A stretch of 64,000 bases of DNA from CBDIDH01 sp965277595 (GCA_965277595.1 CBDIDH010000002.1:1736001-1800000); one strand, 5' to 3'; positions 36,375 through 45,522 are shown, counted from the first letter of the stretch. The notes: generated by a model not told the origin, from the letters alone. Made by a program: numbers and translations.

Positions 36375-38054
36375 ATGCGGATATCCTCGGTCACGCTTCT
36401 ACCCCTGACGCTTGCCCTCGCCTTCGCCTTTACCCCGACGGTCAGGGCGGACGCTCCCGATCTTACCGGTCGCTGGAAGCTCTCGGTCCTCCCCTTTGGT
36501 GACGACGAGTTCCTTATCCTCGACGTCAAGACGGCCGACGGCAAGCCTGTCACGAAGGTTCTCAGCGTTCAACCTTTTCTTGAAGCGATTGACAAGGCGA
36601 CGGTCGCCGTCCAGGGAGACGACCTGACCGTCACTTTCCCCTCGGACGGCGAGCCGATGGTCTTTCGAGGCACCTTCAAGGACAGCAAGGCGCTCGGGAC
36701 CGTGAACTTCCGCGGGTCGCCGTTTCCGGCTCGACTGGAGAAGACCGACGACCGCGGCGTCCGCCCGATCAAGGGCTCTCCCCTTCGCGCCAAGGTCATG
36801 CAGTTGCAGCAGGAAGACGACCCCAAAAAGCGGATTGCCGCGATCCTTGAGGTAATTCATCAGACTTCGGGCCAGCCCATGAATGCCCCGGCTTATGGCT
36901 TGCTCCTCTCCTCGGCCGAGGATGCCGGACTCACCGCCGACCAGGTCCGCGGACACGTCGAGAAATGGGTCGACGAGGCCCGGCCGTATGGCCCCCTCTG
37001 GACCGGCGAGGTTCGCTCAAACGCCCTGAAAGCCCTGCAAGGCAAAAAAGCGTACGCCGAGCTCGCCACGGAACTGGCCCTCGCCGCGGAAAAAGGACTT
37101 CCCGCCGATGCCCCGCTCGACCTCCGCGGCAGCCTGGCCAGCATGCTCGCCCGATCGGCCCGGCTCGCCGGCAAGGACGACATCGCCGCCGCCGCCGACT
37201 CGCGCGCCAAGGAAATTGACGCCAAGCTCGACGCCGAATATCACGAAAAGGTCCCCCCGTTCAAGCCCGCCAAATACGCCGGTCGCAAGAACGCGAAAAG
37301 CAATCGCGCCGTCGTCATGGAGATCTTCACCGGCGCCCAGTGTCCCCCCTGTGTCGCCGCCGACGTCGGCTTTGACGCCCTGCTCACAACCTACAAGCCG
37401 ACCGAATTCATCGGCCTTCAGTATCACCTTCACATCCCCGGCCCCGACCCGCTCACGAACCTCGACACCATCAACCGCCAGGAGTATTACGGCGAGGACG
37501 TGGGGGGCACCCCTTCAACCTTCTTCAACGGCAAGAGCGCCGCGGGGGGCGGCGGTGGAATGGCGAACTCCGAGGCCAAGTACGACGAATTCCGCAAAGA
37601 GATCGACCCCATTCTTGAGACCACCAGCCCCGCCGAAGTTTCTCTGACGGCCGATCGCTCGGGCGACGAGGTCAAAATGACCGCCAAAGCCACAGGTGCC
37701 AAGGGGGCCAAGACGCCGAAACTCCGCCTTGTCCTGGTCGAGAAGTCGATTCGCTATACCGGCGGCAACAAGCTCCGGTTTCATCACAACGTCGTCCGCG
37801 CCTTCCCCGGCGGCACTGCCGGCAAGGCCCTTGTTGACGGCTCGGGAACGGTCACGGCGACTCTCAACCTCGCTGACCTCCGCAAGAGCCTGTCCACGTA
37901 CCTCGAAACTTTCTCCGCCTCGGGCCGGTCGTTCCCGAACCCGCTTCCCCCGATTGATCTCGACAACCTCTCCGTCGTCGCCTTCGTCCAGGATGACGCC
38001 GACCACTCGATTCTTCAGGGCGTTCAAGTCCCCATCAAGGCCGCGACACCCTGA
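36375..38054 (+). CDS. Exported protein with a central thioredoxin-like CPPC domain
   Basis: A 559-residue exported protein. ATG 36375 follows GGAGAAG and begins a signal peptide (MRISSVTLLPLTLALAFAF, cleavage after VRA). Residues 30-130 look like a beta-rich lipocalin-type domain. After a helical middle part, the thioredoxin-like segment reads VVMEIFTGAQCPPCVAADVG, with a complete CxxC pair, and GGTPSTFFNG, where a cis-proline is expected. The C-terminal ~150 residues are beta-rich. It is likely a periplasmic redox-active protein; the partner is unknown. Confidence 0.78.
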   Translation: MRISSVTLLPLTLALAFAFTPTVRADAPDLTGRWKLSVLPFGDDEFLILDVKTADGKPVTKVLSVQPFLEAIDKATVAVQGDDLTVTFPSDGEPMVFRGTFKDSKALGTVNFRGSPFPARLEKTDDRGVRPIKGSPLRAKVMQLQQEDDPKKRIAAILEVIHQTSGQPMNAPAYGLLLSSAEDAGLTADQVRGHVEKWVDEARPYGPLWTGEVRSNALKALQGKKAYAELATELALAAEKGLPADAPLDLRGSLASMLARSARLAGKDDIAAAADSRAKEIDAKLDAEYHEKVPPFKPAKYAGRKNAKSNRAVVMEIFTGAQCPPCVAADVGFDALLTTYKPTEFIGLQYHLHIPGPDPLTNLDTINRQEYYGEDVGGTPSTFFNGKSAAGGGGGMANSEAKYDEFRKEIDPILETTSPAEVSLTADRSGDEVKMTAKATGAKGAKTPKLRLVLVEKSIRYTGGNKLRFHHNVVRAFPGGTAGKALVDGSGTVTATLNLADLRKSLSTYLETFSASGRSFPNPLPPIDLDNLSVVAFVQDDADHSILQGVQVPIKAATP

Positions 38055-38064
38055 CCCACGCTTC

Positions 38065-38205
38065 AAGGGCAAAGGGCAGAAGGACAAAGGACAGAAGGAC
38101 AAACGGCCCGTCATGTCTCCGTTCTGCCCTTTGTCCTTCTTCCTGCCCTTTGCCCTTTGTCCTTTGCCCTTTGTCCTTTGCCCTTTGCCCTTTGTCCTTT
38201 GCCCT
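38065..38205. repeat. Heptad (CCTTTGC/CCTTTGT) array in inverted arrangement
   Basis: The first part (38065-38102) is built of AAGGGCA/AAGGACA units and the second (38124-38205) of the complementary TTTGCCC/TTTGTCC units, so the transcript could fold into a long imperfect hairpin. It fills the space between two convergent stop codons. The same unit type occurs at 18396-18449 and 44686-44714. Confidence 0.9.
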
Positions 38206-38221
38206 CCCAATTTCCAACGTC

Positions 38222-39574
38222 TCACCAGTCAATCGCCTCAAGCATCTCCCTCAGCCTCCGGCCCCGGTCGGGATTGAGCATCCCGACGTGAGCAACACGG
38301 CCCGCGAGATGCGCTCGGAAGTCGCGATGCCCGGCTCGGTTCTGGGTCGCCGAACCATGCGTCCGGCAGTTGTGTAAGATCGCTTTGAGTCGGTCAAATT
38401 CAACGCGAGCGACGTTGGGACGGTCGTTCACCACGACTCCGGCCACACTCTGGCGGACGCCCTGACGCATCACCCGGGTCTTGCGCGTGTTGACCTCAAA
38501 CCCTTCCTCGATCACCACGGCTCCAACATGCACAAGGAACCGGTTCAGAGACCGTCCGAGTGCGACACCGCCCGAGAAAACCAGGTCATCCGCGTATCGG
38601 GTGTAAACCGCCCCGGCCGACGCCGCCAGGCGTGAAAGTCGGGTATCCAGGCGGTAGGCGATCAGGTTGGCCAGCGCCGGCGAGGTTGGTGCCCCTTGCG
38701 GAAGATGAGGCTGCGCGTACAGCCGCCTCGCTCGCCAGAGATCGGGTCCATGACCCCCGGGAGCACCCGCGTCACTCCAGACCTTCAGGGGAACGCGGTT
38801 TGTGCAAAGCCCTGTCAGCAATCGGGCTACCGGCTCGGGATATCCCGCCGAGAGGAAAAAAGCCACGATTCGCGCCCCGCTCACGGTCGGGAAAAACTCC
38901 TTCAAGTCCATCTTGAGGACGACCCTTTGCCCGACGTGTGGCCCGGCGAAGGTCCGGATCGATCGTCCCGATCGGAAGCCGTGCGCGGCCTCGTGCGGAA
39001 CGATCCTGGCGAGGATCTCATCGAGCAAGCGTCGCTGGATTTCCTTCAAACGCGGCTTGGGCGCCTCGATCAGTCGGGCCGATCCCGAGACCTTGGTCCT
39101 CCACGTGTACCGATAATGGCGAAGCGGGCCAATCGGCGTCCTTGTCTCTCGCCCCTGTAGGTCCGCGAACCATCGGAGTTCGCCCTCTTCCAGCCTGAGA
39201 AATTCCGCAAGCCCTGTCGGCGTCGTGATCGCGGGAACCTGCCACGATTCCGGCCGCCCCGGCGCGGGCCAGATTGTCGGTTCTCGCCATTTCGTGGAAC
39301 GGAGCGTGAGTGTCGACCGCTTGCAGGCCCTTCGAAATCCCGGATCGTTTTCTAGAAACGCCACAACCCGCGCCGCGATGGGTCGCGGCCCATTCCCGAA
39401 GGTCGCCACCAACCGCCCCGCCAGCGGTTTGAGCCATCGGCGTTCGCGGCCGATCGCGCAGGCTCCCCTCGCCTTGAGGTCTTCCACCGTCCAGAGTCCG
39501 GTCACGAATGCCTCGGCCAGGCCCCGGGCCACGACATGATTTTCGGATGAGAGAGACAGCGGCGTGCGCTCCAA
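38222..39574 (-). CDS. Retron-type reverse transcriptase
   Basis: About 450 residues from TTG 39574; a GTG at 39532 is an alternative start. A ~170-residue N-terminal extension leads to the palm-fingers RT: APKPRLKEIQRRLLDEIL, HGFRSGRSIRTFAGPHVGQR, VVLKMDLKEFFPTV, LPQGAPTSPALANL and the catalytic Y327-A-D-D330 in YTRYADDLVFSG. Two retron hallmarks are recognisable: FAGPH at the NAxxH position and QSVAGVVVN at the VTG position. The style is close to the ~485-residue myxobacterial retron enzymes such as Mx162. A folded leader RNA with paired ends lies just upstream. No maturase or endonuclease domain is present, so a group II intron is unlikely. No accessory effector gene is adjacent. Confidence 0.9.
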   Translation of the reverse strand: MERTPLSLSSENHVVARGLAEAFVTGLWTVEDLKARGACAIGRERRWLKPLAGRLVATFGNGPRPIAARVVAFLENDPGFRRACKRSTLTLRSTKWREPTIWPAPGRPESWQVPAITTPTGLAEFLRLEEGELRWFADLQGRETRTPIGPLRHYRYTWRTKVSGSARLIEAPKPRLKEIQRRLLDEILARIVPHEAAHGFRSGRSIRTFAGPHVGQRVVLKMDLKEFFPTVSGARIVAFFLSAGYPEPVARLLTGLCTNRVPLKVWSDAGAPGGHGPDLWRARRLYAQPHLPQGAPTSPALANLIAYRLDTRLSRLAASAGAVYTRYADDLVFSGGVALGRSLNRFLVHVGAVVIEEGFEVNTRKTRVMRQGVRQSVAGVVVNDRPNVARVEFDRLKAILHNCRTHGSATQNRAGHRDFRAHLAGRVAHVGMLNPDRGRRLREMLEAIDW

Positions 39575-39732
39575 CCAGTCTCGTCCGGCGTGAGTGGGCC
39601 TACGCGCAGCGTAGTTGAACTCACGCGCCGCAATGGCGTGCTCGCGTTCTCCCCCGGGGTAACCCCGGAGAGGTGGTCCGGGCCGACCTCGCGGTCGCCT
39701 TTCCACCCTCTTGGAACGCCGCCGCCGCCTGT
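39556..39732 (-). ncRNA. Candidate retron msr-msd RNA
   Basis: Reading the minus strand from 39732, the 22-base a1-like segment (39732-39711) can pair with the a2-like segment (39574-39556): ACAG with CTGT, CGGCG with CGCCG and TCCAA with TTGGA. Between them are hairpins: CGACC/GGTCG closed by GCGA (39697-39684), CCGGGG/CCCCGG (39668-39654), and an outer stem GCGTGAGT/ACTCACGC (39626-39588) enclosing CTACGC-TGC-GCGTAG. A promoter ends a few bases ahead of a1. This is the order promoter, a1, msr stems, msd hairpin, a2, RT known from retrons. The exact branch guanosine and msDNA ends cannot be fixed by eye. Confidence 0.65.
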
Positions 39733-39737
39733 TGCGA

Positions 39738-39767
39738 AGGGTAGTCCGAAGCGTGTACTGCTGTCAA
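39738..39767 (-). promoter_or_regulatory. Sigma70-like promoter of the retron-like locus
   Basis: On the minus strand TTGACA (39767-39762) is followed after 18 bases by TACCCT (39743-39738). Initiation would fall near 39731, at the start of the paired RNA end. Confidence 0.6.
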
Positions 39768-39899
39768 GTGTTTTTTTGTTCTCGACGTTGGGACACGTAC
39801 GAACTCCGAAACGATCGCTCCACCCGCGAGACATTGGCCCGCCGCGCGGTACGATGGGGCAAGGTCGAGAGCAAATTGACCTGGAAGGATTCCTTCGCC

Positions 39900-40628
39900 A
39901 TGAATCATCGGAGCCGGAGGCTCGCCACGCTCGGTCTATTCGTTCTGAGCCTCGGCGCGGGGAAGGACGCGCCCGACAAAAACCTGGCGCTCCACGCCAG
40001 GCTCGACGAGCCTCTTGCGCTCACCTTTAAGAACGCCCCACTTCAAGACGTTTTCAGCCTGATCACGTCAGCCGACGGTGGGCCGAAGTCGACCGGCATT
40101 CTGATCCATGTCGACCGTGATGGCCTGAAAGCGGCCGGGGTGACTCTTCAGACCCCCGTGACGATCGACTCGGGAAAGGACGCGCTCAGAACGTCACTCA
40201 GCAAGCTCCTCAACCCGCTCGGGCTGACCTATCGGGTCAGGGACGGCCTGCTGGAAGTGACTGCGTATGTGACGCCGCCGCCCCGTGTTCCGTCACCCGA
40301 GCCGGTCCAACACGATCCCAGAAACAAGGCCATCCTTGCCGCGATCGAGGCACCTCGGGAACTTCACTTCAAGGACACAAGGCTTGAAGACGTGCTCAAA
40401 TCGATCAAAAACGCAGGTGCCGGGCCAGAGAATCCCGACATCCCGATCCACGTCGACCCCATCGGTCTTCTTGAGGCTGGGGTGACCTTGAAAAGCCCGG
40501 TCACGTTCAGCGCCAAAAATGAGCCGCTCGGAACGTCGATGGCGCGACTCCTGAAGCCGCTTGGCCTGACCTATACGGTCAAAAACGGCTTGCTCACCAT
40601 TACAAGTCTGGAATCGGTCGACGAATGA
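39900..40628 (+). CDS. Exported protein with two STN-like repeats
   Basis: A 242-residue protein with a short signal-like start (MNHRSRRLATLGLFVLSLGA). It consists of two homologous ~95-residue units. Unit 1 has LTFKNAPLQDVFSLI, ILIHVDRDGLKAAGVTL, LNPLGLTYRVRDGLLEVT; unit 2 has LHFKDTRLEDVLKSIK, IPIHVDPIGLLEAGVTL, LKPLGLTYTVKNGLLTIT. This is the fold pattern of the secretin/TonB short N-terminal (STN) domain, widespread as stand-alone repeats in planctomycetes. It is divergent from the reverse transcriptase locus. A link between the two is possible but unsupported. Confidence 0.72.
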   Translation: MNHRSRRLATLGLFVLSLGAGKDAPDKNLALHARLDEPLALTFKNAPLQDVFSLITSADGGPKSTGILIHVDRDGLKAAGVTLQTPVTIDSGKDALRTSLSKLLNPLGLTYRVRDGLLEVTAYVTPPPRVPSPEPVQHDPRNKAILAAIEAPRELHFKDTRLEDVLKSIKNAGAGPENPDIPIHVDPIGLLEAGVTLKSPVTFSAKNEPLGTSMARLLKPLGLTYTVKNGLLTITSLESVDE

Positions 40629-41403
40629 GGCTCGTTCATGCAAGCATCAGGAGTTGGGAGCGGATTTGGACGAGGATCGCGAGCGAGCCCGGGTGATTCC
40701 GTTGCTCACGGCAGGGGCCTTGCGCTCACCGGCTCGGGCAAACGGGCGCGGTCGGGGCGAATTCGGCGCGGCCTCGTCGCGATAGGATGTCAGGAAGTCG
40801 CGGACAGCCTTCAATTCGGAGGCTTCAATCTCGGGATATGCCAGCATTGGCATCGGCGCGGATTTGGACATGGACATAAACGTCATCTTCACTGGGAAAA
40901 GGGGTTGAGTGCCGCGAACAGGCGCGGCAAAGGTCGGCGATGGGAAAGGGCGACGGGGTTGATCACCAAGAGGCCGAGACGCGTCCGGGGAATGAATGAA
41001 GGACAGGAGAGGTGTCGACGGTCGGGATGGTTTCGATTCGCGGTGGGTCAGTGTTAGCGATTCCCGTGCCAATTCCCGAGAGTCGAAGGTGGAAAAGGCA
41101 TCAGCTTGCCTTCGCATGTCTTGATAAAGTGCCGTGCATACCGGGTCGTCTTCGTCAACCTGGCCTGAGACAACATAACTTATCGGCTTTTGAGGCCCAG
41201 CGGGCATGAAAAAATTTGAAGACTCTCACGCGGATTTCCGCCCTCACGAGCAGTTCATGCCTTGTTTCAAGGCGTCGACCGCCTGACAATGCGTCGCACG
41301 GGGCAAGGCCGAGACGTCGCCGCCCCAAGAGGAACATCGTTCGCCGTTGCCGGATCGTCAACCCGATCGGCCCGAAATCCGGAATTCTTTCCGAGGATAT
41401 CGA
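40629..41403. other. Long intergenic region, possibly with an eroded gene
   Basis: A 775-base space ahead of miaA. A minus-strand frame (40647-41207) contains APMPMLAYPEIEASELKAVR, which faintly resembles the end of a c-type cytochrome domain (methionine ligand and final helix), but the rest of that frame has no recognisable domain and no CxxCH. I treat it as a possible gene remnant and not as a gene. Confidence 0.4.
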
Positions 41404-42399
41404 TTGGAGAACCCTGGTTACGATCGGGTCGTCAACGTTCCGACGTTCGAGAATCCATTTCATCGCGCTCTTTATCTGACCGGACCCACGGCCTCGGGCA
41501 AGTCGGCGGTCGGGGTGGAACTGGCGCGGAGCATCGGCGCCGAGGTGATCGCGCTCGATTCGATGACGCTCTATCGCGGAATGGACATCGGCACCGCCAA
41601 GCCAACCCCGGCCGAGCGTCGCGACGTACCGCACCACCTGATCGACGTCCTTGATCCCTGGGAATCGGCGAGCGTGGCCGAATACCGGACCTGGGCGGCC
41701 GGGGCGATCGAGCGGATCGAAGATCGGGGCAAGCCTGTCGTTTTCGTCGGCGGGACCGCGCTTTATCTCAAGGCCCTTCTTCGCGGCCTCTTCACGGGTC
41801 CAGGGGCCGACCCCGAGGTCCGGCTCCGACTCGAAGCCGAGGCCGACCGGATCGGCGAGACCGCCCTGCACGCCCAGCTTGCCACGGTCGATCCCTTGTC
41901 GGCCGCGAGGCTCCATCCCAACGACCGGCGCCGGGTTATTCGCGCCCTGGAGGTTGCCGAGATCACCGGCCGCCCCCTGAGCACCTTCCAGACCGAACAC
42001 GACCAGCCCGCGCCGGCCGGAGTTGTGGTCTACGCTCTGGAGCGACCTCGGCCGGAACTTCACGCGCGCATTGACCAACGGGTTGTGCAGATGCTTGACC
42101 ACGGCCTGATTGACGAGGTTCGCGCCTTGACCGAAGCCCCCCGCCCGATCGGCCCGGTCGCCGCGCGGGGTGTCGGTTATTCCGAGGTCATTGCTTACCT
42201 CGCCGGTCACCTTTCCAGGGAAGAAATGATCGCGCGAATCCAGGCGCGAACCCGTCAGTTCGCCAAACGTCAGGGGACCTGGTTCCGCGGCCTGGCCGAG
42301 GTCCGCCCCTGGCCACTCTCCGGCGACGAGAATCCGGAGAACACCGCCCGATCGATCGCCGAGACAATCCAGCGCGGCGATGGCTCGCCGTGCTCATAG
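41404..42399 (+). CDS. miaA: tRNA dimethylallyltransferase
   Basis: A 331-residue enzyme that adds a dimethylallyl group to A37 of tRNAs reading UNN codons. The P-loop is G27-PTASGKS. Family blocks follow: IALDSMTLYRGMDIGTAKPT, VPHHLIDVLDPWESASVAEY, VFVGGTALYLKALLRGL, and the C-terminal ARTRQFAKRQGTWFR. TTG 41404 is preferred as start because GAGG lies seven bases ahead; the frame also opens with a TTG at 41347. Confidence 0.95.
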   Translation: MENPGYDRVVNVPTFENPFHRALYLTGPTASGKSAVGVELARSIGAEVIALDSMTLYRGMDIGTAKPTPAERRDVPHHLIDVLDPWESASVAEYRTWAAGAIERIEDRGKPVVFVGGTALYLKALLRGLFTGPGADPEVRLRLEAEADRIGETALHAQLATVDPLSAARLHPNDRRRVIRALEVAEITGRPLSTFQTEHDQPAPAGVVVYALERPRPELHARIDQRVVQMLDHGLIDEVRALTEAPRPIGPVAARGVGYSEVIAYLAGHLSREEMIARIQARTRQFAKRQGTWFRGLAEVRPWPLSGDENPENTARSIAETIQRGDGSPCS

Positions 42400-42631
42400 G
42401 TTTTTCTTTCGTGCCTGATCACCGACGGCCGGGACCGAAGATTCAATGCCTTCGTCCCCCTGGGTCCTTGGTCGTGACGGAGAATCTGCTCTTCCGTCCC
42501 GCGTCTTGATCTGTTAAGAAACCTTGCCACCCGCGCAACCGGTATCATAAAGGACAGGGGTGAGCCCGTTCGCCCCGACGCTCCGCCGGAGGCGTCGATC
42601 GGGGCCGTTCCCAAGGAGGGGACCGAGAACC

Positions 42632-44662
42632 ATGGGCCGGCGACTCCATTTGAAAATCATGACCGCGATGGCCGTCGGCTGGCTCTGCCTGGCGACCGGA
42701 ATGGCCGCTGCGCCGCAGTCGGACACAGCCTCCGCGAACCCGGCCGAAGGTGGCGGCAATCGCCCCCCTGTTGACCTGCCTCCAGGCCCCGACGAGCCCG
42801 CGGAACGGCCCATAGCCGTCCCGGCACCTCCTCCGGCGCCGCAAAAGGCCATGCCTGAGCCCAGGTCGCTCCCCGCGCTCGGCCTGCACGCCGAACCGAC
42901 CTTGCTGCCGCCGGTTCCCGCCCTGCCAGCCCCTTCGGAACCCAAGACCCCGACATCGGCGCCGACGCCGGTTGCGGTCGAGCTACCTAAAGGCGTGCTT
43001 GACGAGGCCGTCGAGCTCGCCCAGGCCACCGAGAAGCCAAAGCCGGCGGCCTCAAAGCCCCAACCGGCCGCGCCTCGACTTGCTCAGGCTCCAGCTCCCG
43101 CCTCAACCCCCGCGCCCGCGCACGCCGCCGAGGGGAATGCGCTGCCTGGCGCCAGCACCGAGGCTCCAGGGAAGGCCGCGCCCCCGGCAACCAGCCCGGC
43201 CAAGGAGTCGGACCCCTCGTTCCTCCTGCCGGCCGATCGTCTCCCCCTGGGAAAGCAGAGCGTCGGCCTGACGGTCGATGTCGTGGCGCCTCAGGTCCTG
43301 AACATCAACCAGGCAACCGTTCTCAAGGTTATCGTCAAGAACACTGGCCAGTCCGAGGCAATCGGCGTCGTCGTCCGCGACGAGTTGCCCGAGGCCCTGA
43401 CGTATCTCTCAAGCCAGCCCGAAGCCCAGCGGATTGACGCCCTCCTGTCGTGGACGCTTGGCACCGTCCCGGCCGGATCAGAGCGGGTCATCACGGTGCA
43501 CGTCAAGCCGACGAAGGTCGGCTCGTTTGACCACGCCGCGACGGTCTCGATGCTCGCCGGTGGCAAGTCGCGGACGATGGTTCGCGAGCCGAAACTCAAG
43601 GTCGAGCAATCAGTTGCCGCGACGAAAGTGCTCAAAGGGCAGCCGGTCCACTTTAAGATTGCCGTCTCGAACCCGGGCGACGGCCCCGCGCGCAACGTCA
43701 CCGTTCAGGCGAAGCTCAGCCCCGGTCTCCGTCACGAGTCGGCCGAGCCGAACGCGCAGAATTTGTTCGAACAGACGATTGAGGTCATCGGCCCCGGCGA
43801 ACGCGTGACTCTGGACACCCTGGTCGCCGAGACGACTCAGCGCGACGAGCAGTCGTGCCTTATCGTCGCCCAGAGCCCCGACGTCGTCGCCGGATCGTCT
43901 GACGCCCGGAGCCTCTGCGCGGTCACCGTCGTTGAGCCCGCCCTGAGCGTCGCCGTGAAGGGACCGGAAAAGCGGTTCACCGAGATGCTCGCTCCCTACG
44001 AGATCACCCTCGAAAACAAGGGGACCGCCCCCGCGCGGAACGTCCGGGCGCACGTGACCTTGCCCGTCAGCGGCCGACTCCATCAGATTCCCTCGGGCGC
44101 CCGGTTCGATCCCCAAACGCGGAAGCTCTCCTGGACCCGGTCTCAGCTTGAACCCGGGGAAAAGGTTGTCTTGCCGTTCTCGGTTCGGATGGGAGGCGTT
44201 GGCCTCTATTCGGTCGCCGCCGAGGCCCGCGCTGATAGCGTGGCGCTGGCCAAGGACGTCTTCCAGACCGACGTCGAGGGCCTCGCCGACGTGAACTTCA
44301 ACATCTTCGAGAAACGCAGGGTCGTCGACGTCGACGGCGAGACCGTCTACACGATCCGGATCGACAACGCGGGAACCAAAGAGGCCACGCAACTCCTTGT
44401 CTCCGCCACGCTTTCCGACAACATCGAGCCTGTGAAAACCAGCGGACCCGACGAGAAGCAGGCGCAGTACAACGCCGCCAAGCACGAGGTCGTCTTCCCG
44501 GTCATTGACCGTCTGCCTCCGGGCAAGACGATCGAGCTGGGCATCAAGGTCAAGGCCACCCAGGCCGGTGTCGCCTCGTGCCGCGTCTATCTCGTCCACC
44601 AGGAAATGACTGACAAGATTGACGCCGTCGCCCGGTTCACCGTCGTCCCCACCCGCCGTTGA
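42632..44662 (+). CDS. DUF11-repeat exported protein with Pro/Ala-rich N-terminal region
   Basis: A 676-residue protein. ATG 42632 has AAGGAGGGG ahead and starts a signal peptide (MGRRLHLKIMTAMAVGWLCL). Residues ~30-210 are a low-complexity Pro/Ala/Glu stretch. Four to five beta-sandwich repeats of the DUF11/conserved-repeat type follow, each with NxGxxxAxxVxVxDxLP-like text (NTGQSEAIGVVVRDELPEAL; NPGDGPARNVTVQAKLSPGL; NKGTAPARNVRAHVTLPVSG; NAGTKEATQLLVSATLSDNI). Such repeats build surface or periplasmic stalks. A heptad repeat lies just past the stop. Confidence 0.82.
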   Translation: MGRRLHLKIMTAMAVGWLCLATGMAAAPQSDTASANPAEGGGNRPPVDLPPGPDEPAERPIAVPAPPPAPQKAMPEPRSLPALGLHAEPTLLPPVPALPAPSEPKTPTSAPTPVAVELPKGVLDEAVELAQATEKPKPAASKPQPAAPRLAQAPAPASTPAPAHAAEGNALPGASTEAPGKAAPPATSPAKESDPSFLLPADRLPLGKQSVGLTVDVVAPQVLNINQATVLKVIVKNTGQSEAIGVVVRDELPEALTYLSSQPEAQRIDALLSWTLGTVPAGSERVITVHVKPTKVGSFDHAATVSMLAGGKSRTMVREPKLKVEQSVAATKVLKGQPVHFKIAVSNPGDGPARNVTVQAKLSPGLRHESAEPNAQNLFEQTIEVIGPGERVTLDTLVAETTQRDEQSCLIVAQSPDVVAGSSDARSLCAVTVVEPALSVAVKGPEKRFTEMLAPYEITLENKGTAPARNVRAHVTLPVSGRLHQIPSGARFDPQTRKLSWTRSQLEPGEKVVLPFSVRMGGVGLYSVAAEARADSVALAKDVFQTDVEGLADVNFNIFEKRRVVDVDGETVYTIRIDNAGTKEATQLLVSATLSDNIEPVKTSGPDEKQAQYNAAKHEVVFPVIDRLPPGKTIELGIKVKATQAGVASCRVYLVHQEMTDKIDAVARFTVVPTRR

Positions 44663-44685
44663 CGCCGGACGGCGATAGCCCAGAA

Positions 44686-44714
44686 TTTGCCCTTTGCCCT
44701 TTGCCCTTTGCCCT
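44686..44714. repeat. Four tandem TTTGCCC units between convergent genes
   Basis: A single-arm version of the heptad repeats seen at 18396 and 38065. It lies between the stops of the DUF11-repeat and Gp37/Gp68-like genes. Confidence 0.85.
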
Positions 44715-44721
44715 AACAACT

Positions 44722-45522
44722 CTAAAGGTCCTCGGTCATTCTCTCCACCTCTTCGATCGCCGCGAGACGCTCGACATCGGGTAAGACAGGAAATGAGGGG
44801 CGAGGCGGGACCTCATCGTGGGTCCGGCCGTCAAGGGTTCGCCCGGCCAGGCTCTTGCGGACGCCGCCCCATTGCTTGAAGAAGAAGGGAACGCCCGAGG
44901 CGCGGCAATGGTCGCGAAGTGAGGCGATCCAGACGGGATCAAGACGTCGGGCGCCGGGGCCGCTCTCGCCGCCGGCGATCACCCAGCCGATTCCGGTCAG
45001 GTCCATTGCGCCCAGGTCTTCCAGAAGCGGCTCGACCGAGAGCATCCGCAAGCCTGCCGATGCCTGGCGAAGATGTTCCACGCGGGGCAGGCCGTGGTGT
45101 CGATTTTCGACGCTTACCCCCCACCAGATATGCGGGGCCTCGGCTGCGCTGGCCAGTGAGGTTCGCAAGAGGGTGCGTAGGCGGTCCGACCGCTTGGTCA
45201 AAACCTGATACGTGTGCCAGTTCGCCCGCTCCATCACCCGGGCGACGGCCAGGATGTAGGCGTCGGGTACGTCCTCATGGAAGAGGTCGCTCATCGAGTT
45301 GACGAAGATCATCCGGGGCGTTCGCCAGCGGAGCGGATCGGCAAGCTTGCCAGGCACCAGGCGAAGGTCGAAACCCTGCTCGTAGGGGTGCCCGGGAACG
45401 CCTCGAAAGCGTTCGGCGAAGGTCTCCGCGTAACAGCGCGCGCAACCGGGGCTGACTTTCGTACAGCCTCGGATCGGGTTCCAGGTGGCGTCAGTCCACT
45501 CAATGCGGGTCTTGTCGCTCAT
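44722..45522 (-). CDS. DUF5131 (phage Gp37/Gp68-like) protein
   Basis: A 266-residue protein that begins MSDKTRIEWTDATWNPIRGC. The cysteine set GCTKVSPGCARCYAETF is typical of the family and resembles a radical-SAM-type cluster site with unusual spacing. Conserved downstream blocks are VNSMSDLFHEDVP, TKRSDRL, WWGVSVEN and GESGPGARRLDPVW, then FFFKQWGG. Homologues occur in phages and chromosomes; their reaction is not established. An in-frame extension upstream of 45522 is rejected because the conserved start is here. Confidence 0.9.
   Translation of the reverse strand: MSDKTRIEWTDATWNPIRGCTKVSPGCARCYAETFAERFRGVPGHPYEQGFDLRLVPGKLADPLRWRTPRMIFVNSMSDLFHEDVPDAYILAVARVMERANWHTYQVLTKRSDRLRTLLRTSLASAAEAPHIWWGVSVENRHHGLPRVEHLRQASAGLRMLSVEPLLEDLGAMDLTGIGWVIAGGESGPGARRLDPVWIASLRDHCRASGVPFFFKQWGGVRKSLAGRTLDGRTHDEVPPRPSFPVLPDVERLAAIEEVERMTEDL

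Noticed and set aside
38222..39574. Group II intron reverse transcriptase or DGR
   Set aside because: There is no maturase or endonuclease domain and no intron end structures. No variable-repeat pair or accessory gene of a diversity-generating retroelement is seen nearby.
40647..41207. A 186-codon minus-strand frame before miaA
   Set aside because: Only a short stretch faintly resembles a cytochrome c end; no CxxCH, signal peptide or good ribosome site, so I kept it as a possible remnant within the intergenic entry.
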